A stretch of DNA of 64,000 bases from Candidatus Eremiobacterota bacterium. GTDB taxonomy: Bacteria; Vulcanimicrobiota; CADAWZ01; Ess09-12. Both the position numbers and the translations under genes were made by a program. The DNA is taken from NCBI GenBank assembly GCA_031082125.1, contig JAVHLM010000009.1, forward strand, positions 1-64,000, read 5' to 3'. Shown in pieces: positions 23,829-33,136 of the stretch (its first letter is position 1; every line of letters starts with the position of its first letter). Under the pieces are notes generated by a model. It did not search any database. It saw nothing but the letters and a program-made list of their open reading frames with translations, and had not been told where the DNA came from.

Positions 23829-24223
23829 CGGTACTCGCCGTACAATAAAAAAACCCCGGAAGACTGCTCCATATATTTATAGGAGTTATCCCTCATGACC
23901 CCGGTCAAGAGTTTGAAGGATTTTGGCCCAGTGTGCCTCCCGGGGCGTGAAACTCGCCCTTGTACTTCTCTCGGAAATCGAGGGCTCATTTTCATGGGCC
24001 CCCTGTATCTTTCGCCCATATTATTCTTTTATCCGGCCATGAACTCCTTCTCGCCTGATCGCCATGAATCCCAGGAATGGAGCCATTCCGTTTCATGAAA
24101 AAAGTGCCGGGAAGGACAACACTTTAAGGTTTTCCATAAATTTCCTGCATGCAAAATTATTTTTTTTTTGCCCTTTTGCATGCAAAAAAAACGGCGTCAA
24201 GCAGAGCTCTTTTTCGGCACTTT
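23829..24223. other. Intergenic region with TGCATGCAAAA repeats
   Basis: About 395 bases with no convincing gene; a 67-codon frame at 23895-24098 has atypical codon use. The right part is AT-rich and holds TGCATGCAAAA (24146-24156), a run of ten T, then the palindrome TTTTGCATGCAAAA (24174-24187). The region lies upstream of the HD gene and downstream of the esterase gene, so it may combine a terminator with a binding site. Confidence 0.5.
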
Positions 24224-25603
24224 TCACTCGGTCCGCACACAGCCGAGTTGTCGGGCGAAAAACTCCATCATCTCCTGGAGGTGGATGCGCCAGAAGTTAT
24301 TGGTGTGGTTCCCGGGGTATATGCGGAACTCGTTCCTGATACCCGCCTTGTCCATCGCAAGCTTCAGGTTGAAGTTATCGCGAAGCGCCCCGCGCTCCTC
24401 ATCGCCCACCAGAAAGAAAAAATCGGTGTCCTTGGCACCTGAAACAAGTTTTATCACATTGAACTGGTTCTTCTTCCAGGAATTCTCATCGCCGACAAGC
24501 TTCCTGAGGGCATCGATTCTCCGGTAGCGGTAGAGATTGTATATGGCTGAGAAGCTCGCCGCCGCCCTGAAGGTACCGGGGTAGCGCGTCGCCAGGTAAA
24601 GGGAGCCGAAGCCTCCCATCGAGATGCCTCCTATCGCCCTCTGGCCGCTCACCGGATAGGCGGCCTCGGCGTAAGGGATCAGCTCCTTGATGATATAATC
24701 CTCCATCAGGGCATTTGCCGCCTTGGGGCTGTTGATATACCAGCTGGGGATCGTCTCACCCCAGACCCATACGTTCCCGTCCACCCATATCAGAATGATG
24801 CCGTACCGCTCTGCAAGCATCTTGACCGTCTCAACCTGGAGCCAGTCGGCCAGGTGCGATCCGCCGTATCCATGGAGCAGGATGAGGAGGGGAAATTTCT
24901 GATCTCCCCTGCCGCGAGGGGGCATATAAACCCTGAAAGGCCTGTCGGCGGCGAGGGCCTTGCTTTTAAAGGAGTCTATCCTGCACTCGCCTTCCAGGGC
25001 AAGATCGATGGGTATCCAGTAATTCTTCCCGTAGTTGTCATCAACGGTCCCGTCGGGATAGACGAAGGTATAGACTATCACCTCAGGCACCTTCCTCATA
25101 TTGAAGGGGCCTATGGTGGTTTTGTAGCGCCCCGAGGCGCGGTCCTCTTCCATCTGCTGGACGTTCACCTCAAGGTTGGGGACGGTGTTTTTCAAATACC
25201 CCCTGGGGCAGGGATGCCAGCCGTTGACGGACCAGAGGAGCGACGCCGGCTTTTCCGAGTAAATGGTGATCTCATCACTGCAGGTGGGGCCAAGGGGTGA
25301 AAAGGTCGCATGGACAACCTTCTTCTCGGTGACCATTGCAAGGGAATTGAGGCTTCCAAGCTCATTCTGCTCGAACCGTTTTGCCTTCCAGTCATAATGC
25401 CAGTCCACGCCGTTCACAAGGAACTTGTAAGGATAAAAGCCTTCAGGGACTTCCAGCGAGTGGCGCCATAGCCGTCTTTTCTCGTCAGGCTTCATGGGCG
25501 TCACGCCCTTGTTCCAGCTGTTGAATGAGCCTACAAGAAAGACCTCATTGACGGTCTCTGGCCTGCGGGGGGAAAATTCAAACTGAACCTTCACGGCGCT
25601 CAC
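24224..25603 (-). CDS. Esterase with N-terminal E-set domains (Fes/feruloyl-esterase type)
   Basis: 459 residues. Residues 8-95 form a glycogen-binding-like E-set/CBM48 module (VFLVGSFNSWN, GFYPYKFLVNGVDW). A second beta domain (about 95-205) follows, then an alpha/beta-hydrolase of the esterase D/enterochelin esterase family. The likely triad is Ser328 in GGISMGGFG, Asp401 (LVGDEERG) and His433 (YPGNHTNNFW). There is no signal peptide, so it should act in the cytosol on a small ester such as an acylated sugar or siderophore-like compound. It starts 6 bases after the S9 peptidase stop, so the two form an operon. Confidence 0.88.
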   Translation of the reverse strand: MSAVKVQFEFSPRRPETVNEVFLVGSFNSWNKGVTPMKPDEKRRLWRHSLEVPEGFYPYKFLVNGVDWHYDWKAKRFEQNELGSLNSLAMVTEKKVVHATFSPLGPTCSDEITIYSEKPASLLWSVNGWHPCPRGYLKNTVPNLEVNVQQMEEDRASGRYKTTIGPFNMRKVPEVIVYTFVYPDGTVDDNYGKNYWIPIDLALEGECRIDSFKSKALAADRPFRVYMPPRGRGDQKFPLLILLHGYGGSHLADWLQVETVKMLAERYGIILIWVDGNVWVWGETIPSWYINSPKAANALMEDYIIKELIPYAEAAYPVSGQRAIGGISMGGFGSLYLATRYPGTFRAAASFSAIYNLYRYRRIDALRKLVGDENSWKKNQFNVIKLVSGAKDTDFFFLVGDEERGALRDNFNLKLAMDKAGIRNEFRIYPGNHTNNFWRIHLQEMMEFFARQLGCVRTE

Positions 25604-25609
25604 CTCTTG

Positions 25610-27676
25610 CTATTTTCTATGGGCTTCAAACCATTCCATCACCAGCTCAAGGCGTGCCCTCCTGTTGGTGGGCCTGCCGCCCCTTGAAAGCTCGTGGGTC
25701 TCGTTCCTGAACCTCACGAAACGGACCTTTTTCCCCAGGTACCTGAGGGCCACGAAGAACTGTTCAGCTTCCCCGAGAGGGGTGAGGTTGTCATTCTCTG
25801 AGTGCATGATGAGCAGAGGTGTTGTCACCTTCTCGACATGAAAGAGGGGAGAATGCTTCATCATGCGGGTATAGTCCCTCCAGGGCACACCACCGAAAGC
25901 CTGCTCAAAATGGAAGGCGCCGCAGGACATCCCGAAGGTCGAGACAAGGTTGACTATGCTCCTGTGGGACGCGGCGGCGCAGTACCGGCCTGTCTGCGTC
26001 ACGAGCCAGTTGGTCATATAGCCCCCGTAGGATCCTCCCGTGAGAAAGAGGTTGCTCTCGTCAATGAACCCCAGGCCCTGCACATGGTCCAGGAACTCCA
26101 TCTGGTCCACCGTGTCAGGTCCTCCCCAGTACCCTTCCACCGCCGCCGTGAAAGCCGTGCCATATCCCCTGCTCCCCCGGGGATTTATGAAGAGCACGCA
26201 GTATCCCCGGGCAGCCATGAGCTGCATCTCGTGGAAAAAGGTGTACCCGTAAAGTATGTGGGGGCCTCCATGGATCTGGTGGACCAGGGGGTATTTCTTC
26301 TTTTCGTCAAAGCCGGGAGGCGTAAGGAGCCAGCCCTGGAGCTTCACCCCTTCCTTGGTGGTGAACCAGAGCTCCCGGGGCTCTGTCACTTTTGTCTCCT
26401 CCTTGAGAAACTCGTTGTACGAGGTGATCCTTTTTATCTCCCAGCGGTCCCCGCTGCGGCGGTAATGATAGATCTCGCCGGGCGACAGCATGTCGCCCCT
26501 CAGGACTGCCATGTTCTCCTTATTTCTGTCCATCGAGTAGTATGACACATCATGCTTTGCATCCTGCTCAATCCTCACAGGTACACCGCCATCTGACGGC
26601 ACCTCGTAAAGATGACAGCCTCCCTGGCGGCTTGCGCAGAAGATCATTTTGCGACCGCCGTCAATAAAAAGGGGCTGCTGCACAAGGTCGTCAAACTCCC
26701 TGGTATCGCCGATGAGCATGTTGCTTACGTACCCGTCAAAATCTTTCGTGAGGAGCTCGGTCCCGCCGCCGCCGGAAGGCACCCTGTACAACCTGAGATC
26801 CTCGACGCCGCACTTGCCTTTCTCGCCGATATGCCCCGAGAAATAGATATATGAGCCGTCATCTGACCATTCCAGCCCTGCCTTTGAGCCGTACGGCGTC
26901 GCAAGGAGCGTGGCTTTCATTGTGGCGAGATCCAGGAGATAGAGGTCATTGCGCTCGTATTCATGGATGGGATCGCTCTCCCTGCCAGAGACAAAGGCCA
27001 TAGTCTTCCCGTCGGGCGAGAGGGCCATCCCCCCGTCATCGCGGTCCCCCTCGGTAAGGGTTATGATTTCCTTTGTGGATATGTCGATGGAATAGAGGTG
27101 AAATTTCCCTGACGGCTTGATGTCTCCACCCTTGGTCTTGTAGGGTATATCTTCTATTATATTATAGGGGCGGTCCTCGTCCTTCTGCTTGTAGTCCGGA
27201 TCATTGCTCACATGGGTAAGACGCACGGGGGAATCCTGTTCCCTGTAAGTATAGAATACCCTTGTGCTGTCATTGCTCCATATATACTCTCCCAGGCTCC
27301 CCTTTTCGGTCATAAGGGGGACTGCCTCCCCGCCGTGAGCGGGCATCATCCAGAGGCCCTTTTTCTTGTCCCTGTCAGACCTGAAAATGACATGGCTTCC
27401 GTCGGGCGACCAGAGGGGGTAGCTGTCGTTGTGCTCACCGTAAGTGAAGGGGCGCAGCGCTCCGTCGCCCAGATCGGCCAGGTAGATATTGGAGTGGTAT
27501 GTGTTTTCCTTGAGATCGGTCCACTTGTAGGAGAAAAGGATCTTCCCGCCGCATGGGGATATCTCAGGCGAGTTGATGAGCTTGATACGGAAAAGGTCAT
27601 CAATGGAGAGGAGGCGCTTTTCGCCCTGGCCTTCAGCCCCGGCATCGCATTTTTTTTCATTGGTGAGCGTGTTCAT
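25610..27676 (-). CDS. S9-family peptidase (acylaminoacyl-peptidase/prolyl oligopeptidase type)
   Basis: 688 residues. The N-terminal 430 residues form a WD40-like propeller (repeated SPDGSHVIFRSDRD, SPDGKTMAFVSGR and SDDGSYIYFSG). The catalytic hydrolase has Ser549 in GGSYGGYM, Asp629 in HSENDNLTP and His661 in NETHELSRGG. Such enzymes remove N-acylated residues or cleave oligopeptides in the cytosol; no export signal is seen. The ATG at 27676 has AGGAGGAC upstream; a start 14 codons earlier is open but has no such site. It is first in an operon with the esterase. Confidence 0.93.
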   Translation of the reverse strand: MNTLTNEKKCDAGAEGQGEKRLLSIDDLFRIKLINSPEISPCGGKILFSYKWTDLKENTYHSNIYLADLGDGALRPFTYGEHNDSYPLWSPDGSHVIFRSDRDKKKGLWMMPAHGGEAVPLMTEKGSLGEYIWSNDSTRVFYTYREQDSPVRLTHVSNDPDYKQKDEDRPYNIIEDIPYKTKGGDIKPSGKFHLYSIDISTKEIITLTEGDRDDGGMALSPDGKTMAFVSGRESDPIHEYERNDLYLLDLATMKATLLATPYGSKAGLEWSDDGSYIYFSGHIGEKGKCGVEDLRLYRVPSGGGGTELLTKDFDGYVSNMLIGDTREFDDLVQQPLFIDGGRKMIFCASRQGGCHLYEVPSDGGVPVRIEQDAKHDVSYYSMDRNKENMAVLRGDMLSPGEIYHYRRSGDRWEIKRITSYNEFLKEETKVTEPRELWFTTKEGVKLQGWLLTPPGFDEKKKYPLVHQIHGGPHILYGYTFFHEMQLMAARGYCVLFINPRGSRGYGTAFTAAVEGYWGGPDTVDQMEFLDHVQGLGFIDESNLFLTGGSYGGYMTNWLVTQTGRYCAAASHRSIVNLVSTFGMSCGAFHFEQAFGGVPWRDYTRMMKHSPLFHVEKVTTPLLIMHSENDNLTPLGEAEQFFVALRYLGKKVRFVRFRNETHELSRGGRPTNRRARLELVMEWFEAHRK

Positions 27677-27815
27677 TGAAGTCCTCCTGGAGTGGCAAAA
27701 ATTATGAGAGAATGCCATCCAGTCGAATTCTCGATACCACGCTCCCGCTCCTCCTTTTCCACAGCTTAACAGGCTTTGGGAGGAATTAAAGGAGAGTGCA
27801 TGTAACTATTAAGCC

Positions 27816-29732
27816 ATGCAAGGAAGGGTTCCAGGATACCGGGGTTCAGGGAGCGGCCTGTGCCGTATGGCATTGTTTCTTATCCTGGCCCTTTTTCCTG
27901 TCTTTTCTTCCATGGCCGCATGGCCCCAGGCTGACGGAGGTGCCTTGCCTGCCGGCTCATCACCCTCTCCTGGCGGCGCCCTCCAGGAGGAGCTGCTGCC
28001 AGGCTCTCTCGATGATGCCCTCAAGTCGCTGAGCCTGGAAAAAGGGACACTGGAGCTGGTGGTCTGCGGGAAGCCCCTGCACCTGCCCGTGGTGATCCAG
28101 AAAAAATATAACGATATTTATATGAACCTTGACGACAGGGAGGTGAAGGCCCTCTTTGCCGCACTGGCAGCAGGCCTGGAAACAGAGAGCCAGAACAGGA
28201 TTATCACCGTGCAGAGAACTGGTGTGCCCAAGAGCGAAGAGATCGCCACGGTGAAGGAAGCTGAATATACCTCGGGTACCACGACGGTCCGTCTCTCGCC
28301 GCCTCCCTTTGTCGCAAGAGGCTTAACCTTTCTGGCCCTCAAGCATGTGCCGCTCCTCACGGGGGGCCTCCTCTCCCGGGACAAAAAGAAAGGCCTTTAC
28401 TACCTCGATCCCACCCTTACTTCAATCACGGTCACCCCCGGGAAAAAACATTATTTCCTGAGGATGGCGGGCACGGCCTCTTTCAGGCAGGCGCCCTTCA
28501 TCCTGAAAAATCCCAGGCGCTATGTCATTGACCTCGTCAATATCCATCTCTCCGAGGGCCTCCTCCAGATGCCCCAGAAAGAGATTTTTCACGAAGCCAT
28601 CGGCAAGATAACTTTCAGCCAGAATGAAGTGAACCCCAACAGGGTCAGGGTCGTCATCCCCCTGGCCGAAGGGATGGAGGTGCGGCTCAATCCCCCGCAG
28701 GGAAAGAACAGTGCCGAGGTGATGCTCACCCCCAGAAGCCCCAGTTCGGTCTGCTCCAGCTTCTCGCTCCAGACCGTCTCGGCCATCAGGATGGAAGTCA
28801 AGGGAAAAGAGTCGAAGGTGCTGGTGAACGTGAGCGGGCCCGTGGAATACGAGTGGCACCGCTTCAAACCTCCGGACAACAGGTTTTTTGTTGACCTCCA
28901 CAAGGCCCGGCTCCTGGGGAAAAAGCAGACCCTCAAAACCGACAACCCCCTTATCGAGGAGATCAGGATTGCCCAGTTCCAGGACAAGCCGGAGCCTGTC
29001 GTGAGGATCGCCATCGAGCTCAAGGAGCACTATCTCTGCAAGTTTGCCCCGCCTTCCCCCGGAACGAAACAGGTGGCTCTCGTCATCTCCCATGAGCTCA
29101 TCAACCTTGACGATGCGGTGATGGACGGGAACGGTGTCACGTCCTATCCCAGGCCGGGAAAGAAAATCATCTGCATCGACCCTGGCCACGGAGGCTATGA
29201 CTCAGGTGCCGTGAATGCCTCGCTGGGGCTCTGCGAGAAGACCGTGACGCTGGACATCGCGAAAAGGCTCTCGGCCCTCCTTGCGGAGCGCGGATGGAAC
29301 GTGGTCCTTACAAGAAGCACCGACAGGGATGTCAGTTATTACGGCTCCACGGACCTGGAGGAGCTGAGCGCCCGCGTCAAGGTGGCAAAAGAAATGAAGG
29401 CCGATATCTTTATAAGCATTCACTGCGATGCCTCGTCAAATACGGCGGTGCGCGGAATATCGACACACTGGTACAAGGAGCACGACAACCCCCTTGCGGC
29501 GGCGCTGCACCAGAGGATGCTCGAAGAGCTTCAGAACAGGGACCGGAAGATCCATAAGAACCGCTTCTACGTGCTCTCTCACAGCTCAATGCCCTCAGCT
29601 CTCGTGGAGACTGCCTTCATAAGCAACGCCGGAGACGCCTCGAAGCTTAACTCGCCCGACTACCGCGGGAGAATCGCAAAAGCCCTCGCCGGGGGCATTG
29701 AGCTCTATTTCAGGCTCCATCCTAAAAAATAA
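27816..29732 (+). CDS. N-acetylmuramoyl-L-alanine amidase with AMIN domains
   Basis: 638 residues with an N-terminal signal (MALFLILALFPVFSSMAA after a 17-residue leader). A copper-amine-oxidase-like N-domain (about 75-215) precedes two AMIN-type beta domains (about 215-310 and 315-430) that bind cell wall or envelope. The Amidase_3 domain (about 450-635) has zinc ligands in DPGHGGYDSG, CEKTVTLDIAK and SIHCDAS, and the catalytic Glu in ALVETAFISN. It cleaves the amide between muramic acid and the stem peptide during cell separation or remodelling. The start has no strong ribosome site; an internal ATG at 27867 sits right before the hydrophobic core. The neighbour uppP is also a wall gene. Confidence 0.92.
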   Translation: MQGRVPGYRGSGSGLCRMALFLILALFPVFSSMAAWPQADGGALPAGSSPSPGGALQEELLPGSLDDALKSLSLEKGTLELVVCGKPLHLPVVIQKKYNDIYMNLDDREVKALFAALAAGLETESQNRIITVQRTGVPKSEEIATVKEAEYTSGTTTVRLSPPPFVARGLTFLALKHVPLLTGGLLSRDKKKGLYYLDPTLTSITVTPGKKHYFLRMAGTASFRQAPFILKNPRRYVIDLVNIHLSEGLLQMPQKEIFHEAIGKITFSQNEVNPNRVRVVIPLAEGMEVRLNPPQGKNSAEVMLTPRSPSSVCSSFSLQTVSAIRMEVKGKESKVLVNVSGPVEYEWHRFKPPDNRFFVDLHKARLLGKKQTLKTDNPLIEEIRIAQFQDKPEPVVRIAIELKEHYLCKFAPPSPGTKQVALVISHELINLDDAVMDGNGVTSYPRPGKKIICIDPGHGGYDSGAVNASLGLCEKTVTLDIAKRLSALLAERGWNVVLTRSTDRDVSYYGSTDLEELSARVKVAKEMKADIFISIHCDASSNTAVRGISTHWYKEHDNPLAAALHQRMLEELQNRDRKIHKNRFYVLSHSSMPSALVETAFISNAGDASKLNSPDYRGRIAKALAGGIELYFRLHPKK

Positions 29733-29808
29733 TTCTTCCCCGGAAGGGAAAGTCATCAGACCATGTAATTATATATAATCTCAGCAACGCAGTAATTGAG
29801 GTGGATCA

Positions 29809-30633
29809 ATGAACTTCATCGAAGCGGTCATCCTGGGAATAGTGCAGGGGCTCACGGAATTTCTCCCCATCAGCTCTTCGGCCCATCTTCTCATTGTCCC
29901 CAAGGTGGCAGGATGGGACTACTTTGGCAAGGATTTTGACATTGCCCTCCACCTTGGCACCTTCATCGGGCTTGTGTATTATTACAGAACACAGGTGATA
30001 GACCTTATTGATAATTTCGTAAAGAGCCTGAGCTCCCTCAGGGCTATCCCGGGCGACCCCGAGCTGCGCCTTCCCTGGCTCATCCTCATAAGCTCCGTCC
30101 CTGCAGGCTTTGTGGGGTTTCTTTTCGGAGATTATATCGAGGAGAGGTTCAGCGGGATCGTCTCTATCGCCATATTTCTCATCGTATTCGGCATCGTGCT
30201 CGGCCTTGCCGAGGCCCGGGGGCGCCAGGAGAAGGACGTTGAGAATCTCACCATAATGGATGCAGTGATAGTCGGCATATTTCAGGCGGCAGCGCTCTTA
30301 CCAGGTGTGTCCCGCTCGGGGATCACCATGACGAGCGGGCTTTTCCTGGGCATGAAAAAGGACAGCGCGGCAAACTACTCTTTTCTCATCTCCCTCCCCG
30401 TGATCGGGGGCGCCGCCTGCTATTCCCTTTTCAAGATAATCTCCCATCCTCAGATGGTCTCCTCATGGCCCCTCTTCATCACGGGAATCGCCGCGGCGGC
30501 TCTGAGCGGTTACGGGGTGATCCGTTTCCTTCTTGAATACCTGAAAACAGGAACCTTCCTGGTTTTCACGTATTACCGGATTGTCCTGGGGATACTGCTT
30601 CTCGTGCTCTCCTTCACCGGTGTCGTCCGCTAA
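29809..30633 (+). CDS. uppP: Undecaprenyl-diphosphatase UppP (BacA)
   Basis: A 274-residue integral membrane protein with about eight helices. The two active-site motifs are GLTEFLPISSSAHL (near residue 14) and PGVSRSGITM (near 165). The enzyme dephosphorylates undecaprenyl pyrophosphate to recycle the lipid carrier for peptidoglycan and other envelope polymers, and overexpression gives bacitracin resistance. Length and both motifs are normal. GAGGTGGATCA precedes the ATG. A TATAAT box at 29774-29779 lies upstream without a clear -35 box. Its 3' end is 3 bases from the stop of the convergent regulator gene. Confidence 0.96.
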   Translation: MNFIEAVILGIVQGLTEFLPISSSAHLLIVPKVAGWDYFGKDFDIALHLGTFIGLVYYYRTQVIDLIDNFVKSLSSLRAIPGDPELRLPWLILISSVPAGFVGFLFGDYIEERFSGIVSIAIFLIVFGIVLGLAEARGRQEKDVENLTIMDAVIVGIFQAAALLPGVSRSGITMTSGLFLGMKKDSAANYSFLISLPVIGGAACYSLFKIISHPQMVSSWPLFITGIAAAALSGYGVIRFLLEYLKTGTFLVFTYYRIVLGILLLVLSFTGVVR

Positions 30634-30636
30634 AGC

Positions 30637-31983
30637 TCACTGCTCCAGGTTGTGCTCAACGAGCTTCTTTCTGAGCGTCTTGCGGTCCACCCCGAGAATC
30701 TCTGCGGCCTTGGTCTTGTTCCCCTTCACACTCATGAGCACCTTGTGGATATACTGGGCTGTCACCTCATCAAGGCTCATCCTGAGGTTCACTTTTTCCA
30801 TTGAGAAAGTGTGCTTGTACGCGACGAGCTCAGGCACATCTATCACTGCCTTGTCGTTCTTGCCCACGATAAACTCCACGAACTGCTCAAGGTCCCTCAC
30901 GTTGCCGGGCCAGTCATGGCTCTTGAGAATATCAAGGGCATTCTGGGAGAAGCGGGGTATCTGCCGGTGAATCAGCTTGGAGTAGATGGCGGCGAAATGC
31001 TCGGCAAGGAGCTCCACGTCGCCCTGACGCTCCCTGAGGGGCGGAACATTGATTGTCATGAAGTTCATTCGGAAATAGAGGTCTTCCCTGAAGAGCTTCT
31101 TTTTCACCATGCCCAGAATATCCCTTGTGCTTGAAGCTATGATGCGGAAAGGAGGCCTCACAATTTTTTCATTGCTCTCGGTAATAATCTTCTTTTCCTT
31201 CAGGAGCCTGACCAGGATTGCCTGTACAGGTGCAGTGAGGTTTGATATGTTCCTGAAAAAGAGTGTTGAGGGGGGTGTCAATGGCGCAGACGCCTCATCC
31301 TTTATCTCGGCGGCCCTGGCAAGCGCGCAGCTCACATAGGAAGCAAGGGTGCCTTCGGCAAGCTTCTCGACGATGGTGCTGCAGTTCACCGAAATAAAGG
31401 GGGCAGGAGCCTGGGAGCTCGAATAATGGATTACCCTTGCCACGAGCTCCTTCCCTGCGCCATGCTCTCCCATAATGAGCACTGGCTCTATAGCCATGGC
31501 GGCTTTGACAATATCACCATAGAGAACCCGCATATTCTCAGAGCTTCCGGTCATACCGTAACTCTCGTAGGAGGGAAGCCCCTCCTCTGTCCTGTCACCG
31601 CGGCGGGCCCTCAGGCGCTCCGCAAGGCGGTTTACCGAGGAGATAAGCTCATCGCCGGTAAAGGGCTTGGTAAGATATTCCTCTGCTCCTATCTTCACGG
31701 CCTGCACGGCACCCTCAATGGAGGGATAGCCTGTAATCACCATCACTTCAATATCACGGTAATTGCTCCGTATGTGCCTCATCAGATCGAAGCCGCTCAC
31801 CTTCGGCATCTTGAGATCGGTGATGACAATGTCGAAAGGCTTGGTCTCAAGTATCTTTATCGCATCAACTACGTTGGTGGCCGTATAAACCCTGAATCCT
31901 CTCGGCGACAGTATCTTCTTGATGACATCAAGCACCACGGCTTCGTCATCTACGACAAGGATTTTTTCTTCATTTTCCGTCAC
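30637..31983 (-). CDS. NtrC-like response regulator with degenerate AAA+ domain
   Basis: 448 residues. An intact receiver domain (DDE near 12; Asp56 in IVITDLKMP; Lys106 in LTKPF) is followed by an NtrC-type AAA+ domain. Walker A is recognisable (GEHGAGKE, 172-179). The GAFTGA loop that touches sigma54 is missing; the region reads LASYVSCALARAAE. Walker B has TLFFRNI instead of TLFLDEI. Sensor and arginine segments (FREDLYFRMN, PPLRERQGD) and the Fis-type helix-turn-helix (NKTKAAEILGVDRKTLRKKL) are preserved. It probably binds DNA after phosphorylation but cannot remodel sigma54 holoenzyme by the usual mechanism. No cognate kinase is adjacent. Confidence 0.9.
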   Translation of the reverse strand: MTENEEKILVVDDEAVVLDVIKKILSPRGFRVYTATNVVDAIKILETKPFDIVITDLKMPKVSGFDLMRHIRSNYRDIEVMVITGYPSIEGAVQAVKIGAEEYLTKPFTGDELISSVNRLAERLRARRGDRTEEGLPSYESYGMTGSSENMRVLYGDIVKAAMAIEPVLIMGEHGAGKELVARVIHYSSSQAPAPFISVNCSTIVEKLAEGTLASYVSCALARAAEIKDEASAPLTPPSTLFFRNISNLTAPVQAILVRLLKEKKIITESNEKIVRPPFRIIASSTRDILGMVKKKLFREDLYFRMNFMTINVPPLRERQGDVELLAEHFAAIYSKLIHRQIPRFSQNALDILKSHDWPGNVRDLEQFVEFIVGKNDKAVIDVPELVAYKHTFSMEKVNLRMSLDEVTAQYIHKVLMSVKGNKTKAAEILGVDRKTLRKKLVEHNLEQ

Positions 31984-32052
31984 GCCCTTACCTCCTTGGC
32001 TCCATTGTAGAGAGACATAACTCGGTTCACTTCGCCCGCATCGGGAAAAATA

Positions 32053-33027
32053 TTACTGGCAGCTTCCCCTTATATCTTTCAGGATCCCTTCGTGATAGGC
32101 ATGAAAGGTGCAGCCCGGTGCGAGGACAGCTCTGTGGCCCGATGTCTCTCTCTTGAACTCCCCGACTTCCTTTCTTACCATATCCATATTCGCCTCATCG
32201 GAAAGCAAACCCTGCGTTATGCCTCCCATGATGATTCTCTCCGTGAGCGCTTTTATCTCTCCGGGCGAGGGATTGGAACGATCCTTCCAGTCCCAGCTGA
32301 AGGCATCCACAGGGTAATCGAGGAGATCCCTCAGCCTGTTGGTGCCTTTGCAGACATGGAGGATCAGGAACAGGCTCTTTTCCCTCAGGCCTTTGAGAAG
32401 TTCCACGTCAAATGTCCGGCTGTACTTCTCATAAGTCTCGCGGTCCATAAGGCTACCGTCACCCCATTCGGTGGTGGCGTAAAAAAAGCCATCGCACCCT
32501 TCGCGGAGGCACTCGGTGGCATAAGCGGCAACAGACCTGAAGATAAGCTCAAGACCCTTAAATACAGTATCAGGCGAATCACCAAGGTACCGCTTCAGCA
32601 CCTCGGGCCCGCCGCAAAGCCTGTGGGCATAGGAGAGAGGGTTAAAGAGCGTCATCACGAGAGGCGTGTCGGGGAGACGGCCCCGAAGTCCCTTTATGAG
32701 CCTGAGATGATCGCCCCTGACACCCTCACGGGGACCAGGCTCTTCAAGAGAGAGAAAATCCCGGACCTGCTTCACCCTGAAATCAACAAGATCCTGGTGC
32801 CTGTCATCATATTTGCGGTAACGGTTTCCCCAGTCCTCAAGAAAAAATATCGAGCTGGGGTTTATTTTTACAAAATCCCAGTGAAAAGTCTCCTGGAACA
32901 TCACGGTCTTTTCCAACAGTTTTTCCCAGTGCTGCTCCTCATGGTAAAAATGTCCCCAGAACGACGCAAGGCAGCGCTCTACAGGCTCACCTCTCAGAAA
33001 AGCCTTCAGAGTTTCAAGCTTGTTCAA
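32053..33027 (-). CDS. Uroporphyrinogen decarboxylase-family protein
   Basis: About 324 residues with the URO-D TIM-barrel pattern: KLETLKAFLRGEPVER at the start, FNPLSYAHRL, EGCDGFFYATTEWGDG in the middle, LHVCKGTNRL and the ending LAPGCTFH. True HemE carries a conserved Arg-rich start and specific Asp residues that I do not see, so this is more likely a paralogue, for example related to methyltransferase or corrinoid-linked MtaA/CmuA proteins. The best start is a TTG at 33027 with GGAGGA just upstream; another TTG 14 codons earlier extends the frame without a better site. It follows the nitroreductase gene by 109 bases on the same strand. Confidence 0.8.
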   Translation of the reverse strand: MNKLETLKAFLRGEPVERCLASFWGHFYHEEQHWEKLLEKTVMFQETFHWDFVKINPSSIFFLEDWGNRYRKYDDRHQDLVDFRVKQVRDFLSLEEPGPREGVRGDHLRLIKGLRGRLPDTPLVMTLFNPLSYAHRLCGGPEVLKRYLGDSPDTVFKGLELIFRSVAAYATECLREGCDGFFYATTEWGDGSLMDRETYEKYSRTFDVELLKGLREKSLFLILHVCKGTNRLRDLLDYPVDAFSWDWKDRSNPSPGEIKALTERIIMGGITQGLLSDEANMDMVRKEVGEFKRETSGHRAVLAPGCTFHAYHEGILKDIRGSCQ

Positions 33028-33136
33028 TGCTCCTCCATCTCTTGTCTCTTGCAGTGCGTTTCTCCCCAATCAATTTGTCACGCGGGGAGAATTTCCTTCA
33101 TGGGGCTCCGGGAATACTTTTATCCAGAGCCTGCTC

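Noticed and set aside
23895-24098. 67-codon plus-strand frame in the intergenic region
   Set aside because: Atypical codon use, no ribosome site and no recognisable protein feature.
29774-29779. TATAAT upstream of uppP as a full promoter
   Set aside because: No credible -35 hexamer at 16-18 bases; kept only as a note in the gene entry.
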